From NCBI GenBank assembly GCA_023515745.1, contig JALECJ010000256.1, positions 2,418,001-2,482,000 of the forward strand: DNA of 64,000 nucleotides, read 5' to 3'. This DNA is from Amoeboaphelidium protococcarum. Lineage: Eukaryota > Aphelidiomycota > Aphelidea. A model generated the notes under the pieces. That model was not told where the DNA came from. It saw only the letters and a program-made list of their open reading frames with translations, and made no database searches. The position numbers were made by a program, and so were the translations under genes. Below are positions 11,967 to 23,186 of this stretch, piece after piece; positions within the stretch are counted from its first letter, which is position 1; the number at the start of each line of letters is the position of its first letter.

Positions 11967-12515
11967 TCACTATTCAGATACTCTTTCTCTCAATGATCGA
12001 ATCTATTGGATCTCTCCATGAATTCCACAATTCTTATGCAGTTATCTTAGTTTTGAAGGATAACAGAAAGTTCCGCCTCTTTGCACCATTGTAAGGTGGT
12101 TGGTCTATCGCCATATAAGGGGCAGTTCATCAGGAAGTGAACCATGGTAAACTAATTCAAAGATCTGTGAGGAATGCTATTAGAACGAACGGCTAAAATT
12201 TGCTTGCCTCAGGTCTATCAACTCGATGTGTAACTCATATGTGTCTACTTTAATGACTGCAAGAGCCTCTTCGATCATAATCAGAAAACTTGACACGTAT
12301 TCGGTTCAGTTTTCGTTATACCCAGCACACGGGGTATAGAGTCAAGGGGTTCTATCTAACTTCAACTAGAACAAATGAAAGCTCAAGTTCGATTAGCCGA
12401 TTAGATACATATAATGAACAAATTGTGCGTGCAAGAAAGTAAAATCTAAAAATCCCGAATCAGTTTAATGTGTATCACAAAACTATTATCTGAGTCTCAG
12501 TATGTGACGACACAT
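11967..12515 (-). CDS. Possible spliced small gene, unrecognised
   Basis: Model: exon 1 12361-12515, intron 12289-12360 (GTTAGA...CAAG, 72 nt), exon 2 11967-12288, giving 158 residues. Exon 2 alone has its own ATG (12278) and a 103-residue open frame with many G-starting codons near its start and W-R-Q-T-N and G-G-T-F-C-Y-P motifs. The plus strand over 11837-12490 also has protein-like pieces, but these change frame and meet in-frame TGA, so I favour the minus model. I recognise no family. Exon 1 and the splice are uncertain. Confidence 0.35.
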
Positions 12516-12715
12516 CTTCAGCAGGGCGTAGTGGATGGTGATGGCTATCAAAAGTGCTGAATCATCTAGTCATCATATTACCGGGATTTTTCCCAGGCAA
12601 CTTTGCCACTCACAACTAAAACCGGAGAATTTCGGTTGTTTCGGCAAAAGTCGATTGAGTCAGAAAAGTGCCGGCGGTCCGTGGATTGTTCTAGACTTTG
12701 CGACTGACTACCGAC

Positions 12716-13066
12716 TCACTCCCCTGGAAAAGTTTAAGTAATCCACGGCTCGGGCGCCAAATCATCACATTCGGAAAAGTCTATCTTCTTTCTATCGCAT
12801 CGTGTGCTTACTAACGCAATTATCGATTACTTGAAATCGTGACATTCATTCTAATTACTTACTGCTGGCATTCTAATTTCAAGTACTATTAAGGTATGTT
12901 TGACCACTAGATCCGTTTCGTAGGCGATTCTGTTGATGACGGGCCGGCGAGGGAATCGTCTGACTTTCTCTTCTCCGATCGCTTGCGCAGCTGCGTGAAT
13001 AAGCCGCCTATAAATATGACGACGACAGCGTAGATGCAATAATTATAGCCCGCCAATTCTGATCAT
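12716..13066 (-). CDS. Small unrecognised protein, basic N-half and acidic C-half
   Basis: An ATG-to-TGA frame of 117 codons. The N-terminal half is Arg-rich (R-C-R-R-H-I-Y-R-R), the C-terminal end acidic (D-F-S-E-C-D-D-L-A-P-E-P-W). About 28 percent of codons start with G, the highest of the competing frames here, which is why I prefer it to the plus-strand frame at 12535 and to another minus frame that encodes a hydrophobic stretch. Its start lies 57 bp from the divergent GATA-factor start, a spacing typical of this genome. Six conserved-looking Cys/His are scattered, without a known zinc motif. Function unknown. Confidence 0.45.
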
Positions 13067-13123
13067 TTTATTTATAACTCATCGCTCTGTTAGTCGAAGC
13101 TTAATTCTGGTATTTCTGGCAGT

Positions 13124-13999
13124 ATGTATTAGATTCCGTATCCTGTGTAACCGAGATTGTCCTACAAGGCTAAGCTGAACATGATGTTACCCCTTCCCTG
13201 GTCACAGCAGCGTCTTCCGATATCTTCATTGCTTGAGGCTGATGCTTACTCTAGCAAGAAGGCTGTGTCCGCTAGTCGTGATAACAATCTGAATGATACT
13301 GTAGAGAATGTGTATAATAAGCTGTGTGTTAATGGTCAATAGCGTCATGATGTGTAACTCCCGAGCTTGAAGATGGTTGGCGATATTCCGATGATGCAGT
13401 TGGAAGCGCAAGGTCAAGTAAGTAGCTTATCAGCAGGTTCATCAAGTGGCAGTGCCAGTAATGATAGCGATACGCATCAGTATGCTTTGTAATTGTTGAA
13501 TCTGGTCGGTGGACAGTCTGGGCCATCATCCCCCACGCAATCGTTTGATCCGAATGAATCAGGGAGATTGATGTTTGTTTAACCCAGATCTGGTAGCTAG
13601 GATGGCAACACTACTGACTAATCAAGATATCAGCATTATCAATAGCATCATCAGTAGCAATAGAAGTAAAAGGCCAGTAGTAGTCATGGTAAGATATCTA
13701 GAAAGCGTCAATCGCGCATGGCTGAGAAGGCTGCCCGTCGGTGTCATGCTTGCAATGTCAATGAGACTCCAGAGTGGCGCAGAGGTCCTGATGGCGCACG
13801 CACTCTCTGTAATGCCTGCGGTCTGACTTATGCAAAGCTGCTGAAGAAGAGCAAGGAGAGCGGTATTGATCTGGTCAGCACTAGTCCAATGTTTGAGAAG
13901 AACTCGGCCGTGTAGATGCTGTCCTTTGCAAGCAAGAATTCTCTGCAGCAGTTGCGCTTGTAGCGAGAAGATAAATTAAAGTCTATTATGTTTAAGTGA
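13124..13999 (+). CDS. GATA-type zinc-finger transcription factor
   Basis: A 291-residue intronless protein. A single GATA finger lies near the C-terminus, with Cys at about 207, 210, 229 and 232, spacing C-x2-C-x18-C-x2-C as in plant and many fungal GATA factors, with the [10 protein letters not shown] core and L-C-N-A-C-G-L. A basic K-I-S-R-K-R-Q-S-R stretch precedes it (likely nuclear localisation). The N-terminal 200 residues are Ser/Gln-rich and include a Gln/His tract at about 167-183 encoded largely by TAA and TAG. It should bind (A/T)GATA(A/G) sites as a regulator. An upstream in-frame extension without ATG exists, so 13124 is chosen as the first in-frame Met. Confidence 0.88.
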
Positions 14000-14045
14000 T
14001 TGTGGCTATGTTTTTACTGTAATTCAATATAATATTATGTTTACA

Positions 14046-14268
14046 TCATTAAATTTTACCTTCATTGCGATGTGGTTGTTGTCGCTCATAGATGTGGGGT
14101 GATGGCGTTGAGGCGATAAGGTTTCGTTTGACAAATTTTCGCACCAATTCTGCTTCTAGTTCTCTTCTTTCCTCAAATGTGACTTCTCAATGATGATCAA
14201 TGCATGTATTACATGATTTTTTGGATGATTATACCCAAATCTGATTTAATGAAATTGAGAGAAGTCAT
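14046..14268 (-). CDS. Putative 57-aa spliced protein
   Basis: Exon 1 14235-14268 (starting at an ATG), intron 14186-14234 (GTATAA...TTGAG, 49 nt), exon 2 14046-14185. The splice removes an in-frame TGA and joins two protein-like pieces into a short helical protein with F-E-E-R-R-E-L-E-A-E-L-V-R-K-F and a polar C-terminus. It sits 46 bp from the facing end of the GATA gene, in the gap before cyclin B. I recognise no family. Small size and a non-consensus acceptor keep confidence low. Confidence 0.4.
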
Positions 14269-14554
14269 CTTTATACGTATTACTTTCTTATCAAGTGCTG
14301 TTTCCGCATAGTTTATCTACAAGTTTCTCTTCACTTCATTTACTGCCGTACACATCACCCACTACATTTCATTACTTTTATAACATACAGTATAAAGAAA
14401 AAACTATGAAGCAAATTGAATAAACAGATTGTTACTAACATCACTTTATTATCTCATCAAAGTACATCATTATTATTATCAGTCATCTACAATTCAGTCC
14501 ACTATACGCGCGTCCCACTAGTAGCTATCACTTGTATATGTATCATGTTGGCCA

Positions 14555-16005
14555 TCAGTCAAATTTCACACCCCAATCTTTCAGCTCACTGCGAGATGTC
14601 GCCCAATCAGCTACAAATTTGCTGCACTTCATAAAGCGCTTGGCTGCATATTTATTGTAGATGGCCTTAAAGTCCTTCTTGGCAGATAGGAAATGCATCA
14701 TTTGCAGCACACACGGCTTCATATCGCTAATCTCATAGCCAGAGTAATGAATCAGGTTAGCATCCCACTTTCCCTTTTTACGGTCAAGCATGACTCTAGC
14801 CAGGTAGAGAGAGCTGGCAGCACGCAGAGAAGGTGCACATGCCAGGAACCACTCATCAAGCAAGGTAATCTCCAACAGGTACTTGGCCAGAGTTCTAGCC
14901 TCAATGTCAAAATCATCAGCCTTTGAGCAACGACGCAGAAAGTTGATTGGGTCTGGGCTGTGTACTTTAAAGTTCAAAGAGGACAACATGTAACGCTCAG
15001 CCTTACAAATCTCTTCGTGGGAATATCCACCGGCACTGATATAAACATACTGACTCAACTAAGGAGGATATATCTCTTCAACTTTGCCGGCAATAAACAT
15101 TGCAGTGATACCAACCAATTGTAGCTTATTCATGGCAACAGTACGCACAGACATGAATCTGTCTATCAGATTAATAGTCAGGTACAGAGACTCTGGCAAC
15201 ATTTTAAACTTCAAATGGACATCAACCAGCCAGTCAATCAGAATTGATCTCATCTTCCACTGAAGTTCATCATGCTTATCAATGTAGTTTGGATTAGGCA
15301 TAAACTTGGGCTCTTGTTCACGCAAGTAGTCAAATATCTCGACAACATACTCACTGGCCATCAAGGGATCCCCAGCGTCCTCGGCATCAAGATCATCCCA
15401 GTGAGGAGCTAGACGCTTCTTACTTTCAGCACCAACATCTTCCTTATGAACAGCAGCACTTACTCCTACTTTAGCTGTGACATTATCTTTCTCTACAGCT
15501 TTACGACGACCTGATGATCGACGCTTGGTTGGTTATTTCTATTAGATGGCAGCAGAGGTGACTGATGTAGCAGACACCTGAACTTTGCTCGTCAGAACTT
15601 TATTGTTGTTCTATACTGCAGTAGTTGACGTCTTTGTGACCTTTTAGTCAACCTTTTATACAGCAATACTTTACTACAACACGATATGGGTATGAGAGAA
15701 TGACGACAAACAATGAATCAGAATACCTTTTGTGCTATCGCTACAGCGTTAGCGCCAGCACCATTAGCGTTACTCAAATCACCCAGAGCCTTTCTGGTTC
15801 TGTTCTAGTTATTAGCAGTAGTACCAATCTTTGATGGAACTGCAGAGTCTTTGCTTTTATTGCTGAAACCATCGATGCTTTTAGCACTTTGAGCCTACAC
15901 ACACACATAAGAGAACGTCTCGTCAATGATCTTTGAGTCATGTAACAGCTCACTTACCTAGCTTTATGATCTTGTTTCTATACGCCGAGAACTACGGGAT
16001 ATCAT
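14555..16005 (-). CDS. G2/mitotic-type cyclin (cyclin B)
   Basis: Three exons: 15958-16005, 15727-15894 and 14555-15673, with introns of 63 nt (GTAAGT...GTGTAG) and 53 nt (GTATTC...TTGTAG); 444 residues. Residues 50-58 form a perfect destruction box R-K-A-L-G-D-L-S-N. The cyclin box begins near Y-V-V-E-I-F-D-Y-L-R-E-Q-E, then M-R-S-I-L-I-D-W-L-V-D-V-H, the B-type signature, and the second cyclin fold ends near the C-terminus. It should activate CDK1 for mitosis and be degraded via the APC/C. An in-frame TGA upstream of the ATG fixes the start. The promoter side carries a cluster of GAAACG motifs (see below). Confidence 0.93.
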
Positions 16006-16627
16006 ACTTTATCTACATAAACATAATCATTACCAATTGATGATATACAAGTAGCAATTAGACTTACTTTTACTAGTAACTTAGCTTCAAACGAATGATA
16101 GAGAGAAAGAGAACAACAGTGATTTGATTTATTAGTCAAGGAAGTTCCAGTCCAGATACTTGATATTGATGCCAGATATCAGATGGTTTAAAAACAAAAG
16201 CACTTCTTGGATGATGAAGTGAAAAGTGCCAAATGTGTTGATATATCAACTGTTGAGTAATATTGTGGACTAAAAGGAACTAGCTGTTCACCTCAGACGA
16301 CAAAATACAAAGTAAAACGGAGACAGAAACGAGAACAAGAACAACAACAACAAAGAGAGACAAAGGACGACGTTTCAACCGCGTGTCTCTGAAACAATGA
16401 GGCTGTGAAACGATTGAATGTAATATGAAACGCCTCTCTTTGTACTGTACTGTACTGTACTGTACGGTTAAATGGAGTGCTGTAATGACTGAACATTAGA
16501 GATGCGGTGGTGTGTCGTTTAGGTAGTTGAAAATGACGAAATGAAAGAGCAGACTAGATAAGAATAAAATGATGATTATATTTTATGAGAAATTCACTAG
16601 TAGTTTTCAAATTCTTGTGCTGCTGTT
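16006..16627. promoter_or_regulatory. Intergenic region upstream of cyclin B, GAAACG cluster
   Basis: No coding frame is convincing in these 622 bp. Between 16326 and 16432 are four copies of GAAACG or its complement: 16326-16331, 16371-16376 (CGTTTC), 16407-16412 and 16427-16432, plus TGAAAC near 16389. They lie about 320-430 bp upstream of the cyclin B start and just before a pentanucleotide repeat. The other flank is the 3' side of the secreted-protein gene. Confidence 0.4.
16441..16465. repeat. TGTAC pentanucleotide, five tandem copies
   Basis: Five perfect copies of TGTAC. The unit is nearly self-complementary (GTAC), so the array can form a hairpin. It abuts the GAAACG cluster. Confidence 0.95.
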
Positions 16628-17101
16628 TCAGTCGTCATTCTCGACAATGTCAGACACAGCAGAGTCCAGAGTGGCGTTACTAGACGGAGATGCTGGAGAA
16701 TCTGAAGTTGCGGTCAGATTGGCAGAGGTGATGTAGAAACGGTTAGTCCAGTAAATAGTTCTCAGACCTCTCTTCCACTTGAGTCTGTACGCGCCATCAA
16801 CTTCTTCAGGCAGAGTCAGAGTTACATTGAATAATCCTTCCTGGGTGATGCTACTGTACACGGCATCTTCGATGGTCCATGCACCGCCAAAGATTCTATC
16901 GCGCTTCAAAATTAGCTTGTAATCATTCAGATCATCAGCCTTCTTCATGTTCGTGAATTGACCACCAATACTGATCTTCTAGCCAGCCTACCATGCAGTA
17001 GCCTTTGAAACAGGCAGTCCGTTGAACAAGATTTTGCAGTCACCAGCATACGCAACAGCAGCGAACAGCAAAGCAATAACAGCAAACAAAATTGATTTCA
17101 T
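16628..17101 (-). CDS. Small secreted beta-sandwich protein (Kre9/Knh-like fold possible)
   Basis: 157 residues from ATG to TGA. Residues 1-19 are a classical signal peptide (M-K-S-I-L-F-A-V-I-A-L-L-F-A-A-V-A-Y-A) ending at an A-x-A cleavage site. The mature part has alternating strands with conserved-looking W and G (W-T-I-E-D-A-V-Y; L-K-W-K-R-G-L-R) and ends in a Ser/Thr-rich tail with N-x-T sites. The pattern recalls N-terminal domains of fungal Kre9/Knh1-like wall proteins, but this is only a fold-level guess. No hydrophobic C-terminal GPI signal is seen. Confidence 0.7.
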
Positions 17102-17274
17102 ATTGATAGTTATTTAATACCGTAGATGTAATAAACTATAGAATATCGATGTGAATTGTAAATAGAAAAGAAATATGGTACTAAACAGTGTGGCTTTATA
17201 TCTGCTGACATTACGATTCTGATCAACGCCCCATATAAGCCTCTTATTCCAACAATTTCCTAATCAAGATCAAT

Positions 17275-18092
17275 TCAATCATCGAACGCCTCGTATTCAG
17301 CATACATCTCCTTCACAGGTACTCCTTTGAACTCAGCTAGTCTGCCCATAAGAGTCATGGCGGCATCTTTAATTTCGTTGTATGAATGAACAGATTTGAT
17401 GTATTGTTTCATCTCTTAATCAGCCTGTTGCGCGTCTTTTAAATTCATCTCTTACATGCACTTGTTATTTGCGTCTGAGAGTTATTTCAACTGTTGCTCG
17501 AGTTCTTCACATTACTACAAATGCATTCTCTGATGAATGTATAATTGATATAGAATCAATTACCTTTTCTTATTAATATTATTGAATATGGCGCGTAATG
17601 TCACTGTTCACTTTCTAGCATTTCGTTGTATCAAAGTAGAGAATTTCAACTTGATCCTTCTTGACACAAAGTCTACAAAGTATGACATTTGGTCAATGTA
17701 AACCTTTAATAATGAAACTTACATTTTGTTATCTTTCATCAGGCATTGACATGCGTACTATTCTCCTGGGTCCAATTCATCCAATGTGAACGGTTCACAC
17801 GTTGTAAAGTATTTCATTAAGCGTGTCATTGGTTTCAGAAAGTGCATGAAGCTTTTAGTATTCAGAAAGAAGAGGGGATTCCTTTGGAGGAAGATACGAG
17901 GAATTGAGCTTGTGCAGAAACTAACAATTTATTTATCTGTTTATAATCAAACATCAAAGCCTTAATACATCAAATTTCATTTTGAGATCAACTCACATTC
18001 TGAATGGGAATCACGCGCACTATTTTCAGGGTCAGATCATCTCTATTCCTTTGCATCAGTCTATAATCAGCCGTGTAGAATCGATCACCCAT
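17275..18092 (-). CDS. SWI5: SWI5-family recombination mediator (5' end unresolved)
   Basis: The 3' half is clear: exons 17723-17920, 17564-17672 and 17275-17514 over 50-nt and 49-nt introns give a coiled coil rich in Gln (mostly TAA/TAG) followed by H-S-Y-N-E-I-K-D-A-A-M-T-L-M-G-R-L-A-E, matching the C-terminal Swi5 domain (fission yeast: H-T-Y-N-E-I-R-D-I-A). Swi5-Sfr1/MEI5 stimulates Rad51/Dmc1 strand exchange. The 5' end does not close: an ATG exon at 17997-18092 splices by a good GTGAGT...TTAG intron in phase 0, but that frame meets TGA in exon 2, one base out of the downstream frame. The translation may instead start at an internal ATG in exon 2, use another splice, shift +1, or reflect a sequence error. 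Confidence 0.72.
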
Positions 18093-18137
18093 TATTTACC
18101 AACAATTATAACGCTTCAAAAAATTGCAATAATAAGT

Positions 18138-21023
18138 ATGGTGTAGTCCACGGTTAAAGTCTTCGTAAGAGCAAGACCACTGCTTCAGGAAGAGTAGCCA
18201 CCATAGGTTGTGCGGCTGACATAGACGAGTGCCACGGTACAGATTTAATCTAAGCGGTCGGCGCTGGTGATGGCATCTCCGGATAATTCCGCTGGCATGT
18301 AGAAATAATTTTAATTCGATCTGTGCATAGACTCCACGAATAGTCAACCATCGCTGGTGGATTGCACGTAAGATGAATTGTATTAAAAAGTCGGACCGGA
18401 AGTGATCGATTCTGCTTTCGCCGGTTACAACTCTTGTGTATTTGCTTATGGTCAGAGTGGAAGTGGAAAGACGTATAGCATCACTGGCACCTCTCTTAAT
18501 CCTGGTATAGTTCCTCGCGTCAGTCAAGATTTAATGCAAAAGATTTATGATATCCGTTAGAAAGATCCCAAGTCCGTGATCACTCTACATTTGACATTCA
18601 TGGAGATTTATAATGAGAAGGTTCGCGATTTGCTATTTGATCAGGGTAGTAGTACTAGTAGTACCTCTGCCAATGATGGAAATAATGATCGCCATAAAAA
18701 GAAGGGATTCAAAATTAGAGAACACCCAAAGACCGGACCATACGTTGAGGGACTTACCAAAGTGAAAGTGGACTCTTTGCAAAAGCTGATGGAGCTAATC
18801 AACAGCGGCAATGCTGTTAGAGCCATGGCAAGTACGCGTCTAAATGCCAATAGCTCACGGTCTCATTCTCTGCTCACTTTCTATCTGCACATCTAATCTT
18901 CGCACTTACCTAATGTAGTGAGGAAGTCGCAGATATCCATTGTTGATCTGGCTGGCTCCGAGCGTAGTAATGTCAGTGAGACTTCCAATGAACGATTAAA
19001 GGAAGGAGGTAACATTAACAAGTCACTAAGCGCATTGGGCCTAGTCATTACAGCTTTGGTTGAACGCTCTAAGCTCATCAGTCGAAACGTGCCCTCAGCT
19101 GCTGTCAAGAAAGTCTTTGTGCCGTATAGAGACTCTATTCTCACGTGGCTTCTTAAAAATTCTTTGGGTGGCAACTCCAAGACTATCATGATTGCCACGG
19201 TATCTTCATGCTCTGATCATGTGGAGGAGACGTTATCGACACTGCGATATGCAACCCGTGCCAAAGCTATTGTCAATCGAGTTGTAGTCAATGAGGACTC
19301 TTCATCTCGCCTAATCCGTGGTCTGTAGAAGGAGATTGAGTTTCTGCGCAACAAGCTGGCACAGTATGAATCTAGTCAAGCTGACAGAGATAAATAAGCT
19401 GGAAGCGGAGCACAGTAGGATGGCGATGATTAGGATTTGCGTGATTTGTAAAACATCTTGAACTAGCATGAGTAAGAGAAGCTGGCCATATAACAGCATT
19501 ACGAGCTTAAAATGAGGAGTTTAGTCTCAGATGGGGATGCTTCCTCAACTGTAGATAATTCGGTGGCACGTAAACTCTCATACAATACTGATGCTACGGA
19601 TACTTCTAGTCGTTAAATTGAATATGACACCTCGAAACATGCTCATATTGTATCTCTACTTTAGTCTGCAGATGGTGGTGGTGATGATGATGATTAGTTG
19701 ATATATTTCCTTAACCGAGATGGTAATAATATTGGTGGTGATTTAGATCAAGATATCATTCTCACAGGTGAAGACATTGAAGGCCATCATGCAGTGATAC
19801 GATATGTAGCAAGGCAGCCAACCTCAGAGACTGATAATTAATAAAATATCAGCTAATTTTCATCTGATAATCAATATTCATCTTGGTGGATTGAGCCAGC
19901 TGTTGATTAGATTGTGGATTCCGATATCCTTCGAAATATACCTGATATAGAGCTGAATGAGCCTGATGTATTCCCCGTGTATATAGATGGATAGAGAATA
20001 ACTGGTCCAACACCTCTCAAAAATGGATGTCATATTCTGTTTGGAAGATCACATTTATTTGAATTCAGATAACCATAACGGGAACGATTGTAGAGCGATA
20101 GAAGTGTTGGTAAGAGAAATGGGACCTTTATGACGTTACATAGGTCCTTATATACCGGAGAAGGTGGCAGCAGTACTAGCAGCGTTACTAATAGTTACTA
20201 CCAGTACTCTGAATCAAAACTGTCATCGTCATATGATGATCGCGAAGAGTCTCCTCATGGTGGCAGTGTGTAGATATAGGACTCTGCTCAGGGATATGAA
20301 AGTTCTGTGGTTGTGAGTGCGTTTGACATTAATGAAGAGGAGCGTCAATTTGAATCAGCTGAAGGTTCGCGTCTCGAATAATCTAAACCGGAGTTAGTTC
20401 CGCAGTAGCAGGTGTAATAACCGTAGTAGAATGTCGTTTAGGACTTTGACTCTATGCTGGCCACTCATCCGGAAATGTTCAGTAATCTAGTGGTTGACAT
20501 TCCGTTCATTCAAAAAGTGCAAGACGATGCACAAGAGGTTTACTATGAGTTCAGTATTAGCGTCACGCTGTCTTATCATTCTACTAATTCGAAGACGGGT
20601 ATGATTGATGAATTGCCGTTGACCCGCCGCTGGATTGTTTAAAGAAGATTTAAGGAAATTCACGCCTACTTTAAATTGATGAAGAGCAGACTGCCACCTG
20701 TCCTTGCGCAAGCTTTCCCTCTGCCTTCATTGTGGGAGAAAATGAAGGAGCTTTCTGATTCTTAACTCGAGGCTAGGAGACGACGCTTAGAAGTTTTTCT
20801 CAATGGATTAGTCGGTTGGTGGATGGAATAGCGGTAGTTATCCGAGTAGTCTTAAAATTTGTGCAATAATCGTAGCGATAGATAGATGATAACCAGGGCT
20901 GACGTGGAATAGGATCTTGTGTTGTTTAATATCTCTGTGGATGTACTGGAGTTATATCAAGAGTACAAAGAGCGATTACAACTAGACTAACACTAAGTTG
21001 CCGAGATTAGAACTAAATATTGA
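18138..21023 (+). CDS. Kinesin-3 with FHA and C-terminal PX domain (KIF16B-like)
   Basis: An intronless 961-residue protein. The motor domain starts at [10 protein letters not shown], with P-loop G-Q-S-G-S-G-K-T at 105-112, N-x-x-S-S-R-S-H switch I and D-L-A-G-S-E switch II at about 270. An FHA-like domain at roughly 555-640 has the N-G-C-x-I-L-F-G pattern and is typical of kinesin-3. Low-complexity sequence follows, then a C-terminal PX domain at about 780-900 with R-R-W-I-V-Q-R-R-F-K-E, suited to phosphoinositide binding. The architecture matches KIF16B, which moves early endosomes toward microtubule plus ends. Its ATG is 45 bp from the divergent SWI5-side exon. Confidence 0.92.
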
Positions 21024-21261
21024 CCTATTATTGTGTTATTAAAATACTGTATTAAAGATATTAGTTTCATTCCTATTTAGCTTTCTATTAAGCTTAATGA
21101 TTTGATTAATTGATTATGATCAAAGTGAAAATTAACGATGATAACTGGCTTGAAGATTCGATCATTGTCAGCAATATCTTAATTGAAACAAACATGGCAA
21201 CAAATAACAGCAGATCAAGGTATAAATACATGTAATTAATTACCATTAATAGCATGTATTA

Positions 21262-22803
21262 TCATTCTTCCAATTTGCGTAGCGCACGCACCAGCAAAGC
21301 AGTTCCAAAGCCAGTACCTCTGTCATTATGGCTACTTGGACCAGCAATATCAATGTGAGCCCACTTGCCCTTCCACTCACTGTTGATGTGATCCTCAACG
21401 AAATGACCTGCACAAGAACTCTGAGCATTAGTGCGGCTCTTCACACTGTTTTACATGTCAGCCACATCACTCTTGAACTCCTTCTTCAACAACTCTGGAC
21501 AGTACAGAATTGGGTAACACAAGTCGCCACTCTCCTTACCACTTTGCACCATAAGCTGCTCAAACTCGGCATCATTACTCAACACGGCGGCATGGTTCAT
21601 ACCAGTGGCCACCATCTGAGCACCAGTGAGGGTAGCCATATCGATCAGATGAGTAGGCACTGGCTAAAGGTCTTTGGTAGCATATGCAACACCATCAGCT
21701 AGCACCAGACGGCCCTCAGCGTCAGTGTTGTTGATCTCCACAGTCTTTCCGCTGTACATATTCAGAATATCGTCAGGTCTGGTACTCTCTGCAGATACTG
21801 AATTCTCAGCAATACACAGCAAAGCCGTCAGATTATTCTTATACCCAACTTGGACCAGAGCTTTGAAAGCAGCCAGGATAGCGGCACTTCCGCCCATATC
21901 AGTCTTCATGTTGAGCATGAAGTTTGCCACCTTGATGTTCAAACCACCAGTATCAAAGCAGATACCTTTGCCAACCATGGCGACAGACTTCTGCTGAGAC
22001 TTGGACTCTGGCTGGTACGACAATACAACTAGAGCAGGTGGGAACGGTGCTCCCTTGCCAACTCCCCACAATCCACCGAATCCACCATCTCTCAACTCTT
22101 CACCTCTGATCACCTTCATAGACACTTGGCCACCTTTAGCAGTCTTTTACAGATGCTCAAAAACTTGCTTAGCTTCCTAAACATACGCGTCAGTTGACAG
22201 CTCATTCGCAGGCATATCCACCAGTCTGGCACATAGACGTACAGAGTCGGCGGTGATTTGCAGCTGTACAGCTTCATCAGCATTGACGACAGAGGATGAA
22301 CCATTAGCAAGTACGAATTAGACATTTACAGTCGCAGAGGGTGCAGCACTTCCAGCTTTGGACGTGGTCTTTCTGTTGTACACAGGTAGAGCACGAGCAA
22401 TAGCTGTGGTGGCAGCGTGTACCTGATCTTTAGAAGCCAACACTACAGTCAACAGAACTGACATGCCCTTATCAGCGGCAGGAAGCAGCTTTGGCAATAG
22501 TTCAGTGATAGCGTCACCTCTGATCACACCCAAATTACGGCTTCTCTCGCTAGCAAAAGTTGCCACAGTGACTGGAGGTTGATCTGCAGACTCTGGGAAC
22601 CATGTAGCACTTGCAGATTCGTCCTAGACAATAGCTCGCTGCACCACAGACTTAACACCAGAAGTGCTAGTTGATCCCAAGTTGACAGCGGACAACCACT
22701 TCAAGTCACCACCTTCCTTGCTAGCGATGACATTCTTCTCACCGATAATGATACGCTGATGGACATCTTGAACAGGAGCACTCAAAAACTTCAAGTTGTA
22801 CAT
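21262..22803 (-). CDS. M17 leucyl aminopeptidase (NPEPL1-like)
   Basis: 513 residues, intronless. The C-terminal catalytic domain has the M17 signature N-T-D-A-E-G-R-L at about 359-366, the metal/active Lys in G-K-G-I-C-F-D-T-G-G at about 278-287, and M-K-T-D-M-G-G with the metal-binding Asp. These supply the two-zinc site and catalytic Lys/Arg of leucyl aminopeptidases. The N-terminal half is the usual non-catalytic domain. The spacing and A-T-A-I-A-R-A-L-P-x-Y-N-R-K segment resemble the NPEPL1 subgroup more than LAP3. It should release N-terminal amino acids from peptides in the cytosol. Few TAA/TAG codons are used. Confidence 0.92.
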
Positions 22804-23186
22804 TGTCGCTTTACTATTTCTACTTTTAGTTAGTTACTATTTGTTAATACTATGTTAATGATAGTTAGTTCTACTACTGCGAGGATAACACGCGAAACTG
22901 AGAGAGGAAGGACGGCGCGTCAATCGAAGCATTCCGAAATCGTCACGTCAAAATTTGTTTGGTGGTTGCTGGATGTCTTGCCAGGAAGAAAAAAGAGAGT
23001 AATCGGCTGCAACTGCAAAGGGAAAAGTCTAAGAGCGCAAACTGCAATAAACGCGCCAAACCGTCGTTCACATTGTATCTGAGCGGGAAAAAGAAGAAAT
23101 AAGACTTGCGCGTTCTCTCGTTTCAAGTTATTCCCCCCATTGTCGCTTTCCATAACAGTAGCACTGGTAGTATAATTAATAAGGAA
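22804..23186. promoter_or_regulatory. Divergent intergenic region, aminopeptidase/ENGase
   Basis: 383 bp between two divergent starts. It is relatively GC-rich with CGCGAAAC near 22891 and CGTTTC at 23119-23124. A 76-codon plus frame from 22852 and a 77-codon minus frame from 23153 overlap each other; neither is convincing. Confidence 0.4.

Noticed and set aside
11837-12490. Plus-strand protein-like pieces, apparently joined by a +1 shift at TGA and interrupted by another TGA
   Set aside because: The pieces need a frameshift or weak splices, while a simpler minus-strand frame covers the same DNA. I first took it as a second case like SWI5 but do not count it.
12535-12838. Plus-strand frame of about 100 codons
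   Set aside because: Lower coding character than the minus-strand frame over the same bases and no family match.
22852-23082. 76-codon plus frame between aminopeptidase and ENGase
   Set aside because: It lies in a divergent promoter, overlaps a similar antisense frame and shows no conserved features.
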